Source: Erythrobacter sp.
Lineage (GTDB): Bacteria > Pseudomonadota > Alphaproteobacteria > Sphingomonadales > Sphingomonadaceae
Assembly (NCBI GenBank): GCA_020629385.1
Contig: JAHDDJ010000002.1
Location: 1 to 40,219 of the forward strand
Length of the DNA: 40,219 nucleotides
Reading direction: 5' to 3'
The notes below the pieces were generated by a model. That model ran no database searches. It was not told where the DNA came from and was given only the letters and a program-made list of their open reading frames with translations. The position numbers and the translations under genes are program-made. Below, piece after piece: positions 39,384 through 40,219 of this stretch. The stretch's first letter is position 1, and the number at the start of each line of letters is the position of its first letter.

Positions 39384-39593
39384 ATGAATTGCATGGCACG
39401 TGATCCCGCCGTTTGGCGCAAAGAACTTACCCCCGCAGAGCAGCGCGAGCTTGATCTTGCTGAGGCCGCAAAATCTGCGGCTGTGGATCAATACAACGCT
39501 GTTTTCCAGAGACTAAAGAACCGTTGCATCCAGCGCGTTAGGTCAAAAGCCGCACGGAGCACACCGCGTGATGATGTTGAAGGGCAGGGGTGA
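39384..39593 (+). CDS. Small hypothetical protein, first of rightward set
   Basis: The protein has 69 residues from ATG 39384 (ATG 39393 possible). MNCMARDPAVWRKELTPAEQ is followed by a helical basic part (QRLKNRCIQRVRSKAARS). No known family and no strong ribosome site; it is the first plus-strand gene after the second operator region. Confidence 0.6.
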   Translation: MNCMARDPAVWRKELTPAEQRELDLAEAAKSAAVDQYNAVFQRLKNRCIQRVRSKAARSTPRDDVEGQG

Positions 39594-39844
39594 TGCGGGC
39601 GATGAAGGATGTGCCAACCAGCCGACCAATTATCTTTCATATGCCTGATGGGTCCAGCTTTCCGGTAAGACTGCATCCCTTTCCTGGCGAAGGTGAAGAC
39701 ACCTGGGGGTGGGTCAGCCTAGAGGAAGGTGCTGCACCTGCCGATTGGACGGATGATGTTTGCTGGTCCGTCAACGAAGACGGGCGCAAGTCAACGCTGC
39801 CGGTTGGGTGGTCAGAAATTAACACAAAGGAGGGCGGGAAATGA
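39593..39844 (+). CDS. Hypothetical 83-residue protein
   Basis: ATG 39593 overlaps the preceding stop (TGATG), with AAGGGCAGGGG before it. The protein is small and acidic (FHMPDGSSFPVRLHPFPGEG, WVSLEEGAAPADWTDDVCWS) and looks beta-rich. It lacks a recognised motif. Confidence 0.6.
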   Translation: MRAMKDVPTSRPIIFHMPDGSSFPVRLHPFPGEGEDTWGWVSLEEGAAPADWTDDVCWSVNEDGRKSTLPVGWSEINTKEGGK

Positions 39845-40110
39845 GCGCTGAACACGCGGCTTTTCTTCATAAGCTTACCTGCGACATTGACGGGGGAGAA
39901 GCGGCAAGACGTCTGATTGACGAGAAGCGCCGCGCCGATGCTGAAATGTCTATCCGATTGGCCAATTTGCGGATGCCTGCTGATATCCGTGAGCGTGCAA
40001 GATCTTGGGGCATGGAGTCTTGGGCCGAAGTGCTTTGGAACAATGCATTTCAGTCTGGATATCGCGAGGCGATGCGCGATCAGTCCGAAGGGAACAAAAA
40101 GGAGCCTTAA
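39841..40110 (+). CDS. Hypothetical 89-residue helical protein
   Basis: ATG 39841 has GGCGGG upstream and overlaps the previous stop. The protein is mostly helical and charged: ARRLIDEKRRADAEMSIRLA, RERARSWGMESWAEVLW. No family recognised. Confidence 0.6.
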   Translation: MSAEHAAFLHKLTCDIDGGEAARRLIDEKRRADAEMSIRLANLRMPADIRERARSWGMESWAEVLWNNAFQSGYREAMRDQSEGNKKEP

Positions 40111-40219
40111 CTGACCGCCCTCGATCAAATCCCCGAGCACACAATCCACATTCTCTGCGACTGCGGCCACTACGTTGATAAGCCCGTCGCAGATCTACCC
40201 CACAAAACCACCGACGATG
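40111..40219 (+). CDS. Partial CDS with probable CTG start, cut by window edge
   Basis: AAGGAG (40099-40104) is 6 bases before CTG 40111, and the frame is open to the end: TALDQIPEHTIHILCDCGHY, then VDKPVADLPHKTTDD. There is no ATG, GTG or TTG near the ribosome site. The CDCGH motif may start a zinc ribbon. The reading frame is otherwise incomplete. Confidence 0.55.
   Translation, partial: MTALDQIPEHTIHILCDCGHYVDKPVADLPHKTTDD

Noticed and set aside
1-40219. CRISPR array, integrase, transposon or attachment site
   Set aside because: No regularly spaced repeats of CRISPR size, no integrase or transposase motif and no tRNA-end duplication were seen; the phage may have an integrase outside the window.

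Overview
The window is a contiguous stretch of a temperate tailed phage (or prophage) with an HK97-type head and a long-tail (siphovirus-like) tail module. It is about 40 kb with no host housekeeping gene visible. Alphaproteobacterial, probably Rhodobacteraceae, ancestry is inferred from several features: a GTA-type tail assembly chaperone, a DUF6950-like cell-wall peptidase beside the tail tip, Gp49-like and DUF7220-like phage proteins, and a moderate-to-high GC content with many ATGA/TGATG gene overlaps. Both ends cut genes (a minus-strand gene at base 1, a plus-strand gene at base 40219), so integrase, attachment sites and any further early genes would lie outside.

Layout. (1) 1-1370 is the immunity region. 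A leftward operon (1-522) and a minus-strand XRE repressor (720-1067) face a small plus-strand HTH protein (1117-1332). At least three near-identical 16-bp palindromes (TAGGGA-N4-style) lie here, two of them exactly between the -35 and -10 boxes of divergent promoters, and a fourth degenerate one precedes the next rightward gene. (2) 1412-9795 is a tightly overlapping early operon. It holds a DUF7220-like membrane protein, an orphan beta-class DNA methyltransferase, a RusA-like resolvase, a replication initiator whose own gene carries GGGACA iterons, an SF2 helicase, a zinc-ribbon/Toprim primase, ERF annealase, YqaJ exonuclease, NinB, a Ref-like nuclease, small DNA-binding proteins and a possible late regulator. 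(3) 9796-10244 has a promoter and a tRNA-Trp(CCA). (4) 10245-14866 encodes beta-rich virion proteins of unknown position, unusually placed upstream of the packaging genes.

(5) 14873-23265 is the packaging and head block: HNH nuclease, TerS, TerL, portal, protease, HK97 capsid, connector, head closure, tail completion, gp10-like and tail tube. (6) 23265-30789 is the tail: a chaperone pair that looks joined by a -1 frameshift, tape measure, distal tail and hub proteins, peptidase and a 914-residue central tail protein. (7) 30871-33252 is the lysis cassette. It has a two-TM holin/XhlA-like protein, two micro-membrane ORFs (24 and 23 aa), a secreted staphylococcal-nuclease-like protein, a GH19 endolysin with a peptidoglycan-binding end, a 70-aa membrane protein and a nested Rz/Rz1-like spanin pair. 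(8) 33318-36944 is a 1208-residue fibre or receptor-binding protein, followed by a strong terminator.

(9) 36941-39257 is a seven-gene minus-strand operon (Gp49-like, zinc-finger-like, YubB/DUF1281-like, TM and unknown proteins). It appears to be driven by its own promoter, which contains a different operator (TACACC-N7-GGTGTA, two copies), and its genes share a repeated stop-codon/Shine-Dalgarno leader. (10) 39384-40219 starts another plus-strand set of small genes, with divergent transcription from the same operator region.

The most unusual items are the promoter-embedded operator network with an apparently leaderless cro-like gene, the second operator-controlled accessory operon, the chaperone frameshift with an internal Shine-Dalgarno, the lysis cassette with a secreted nuclease and overlapping micro-proteins, and CTG-initiated genes.
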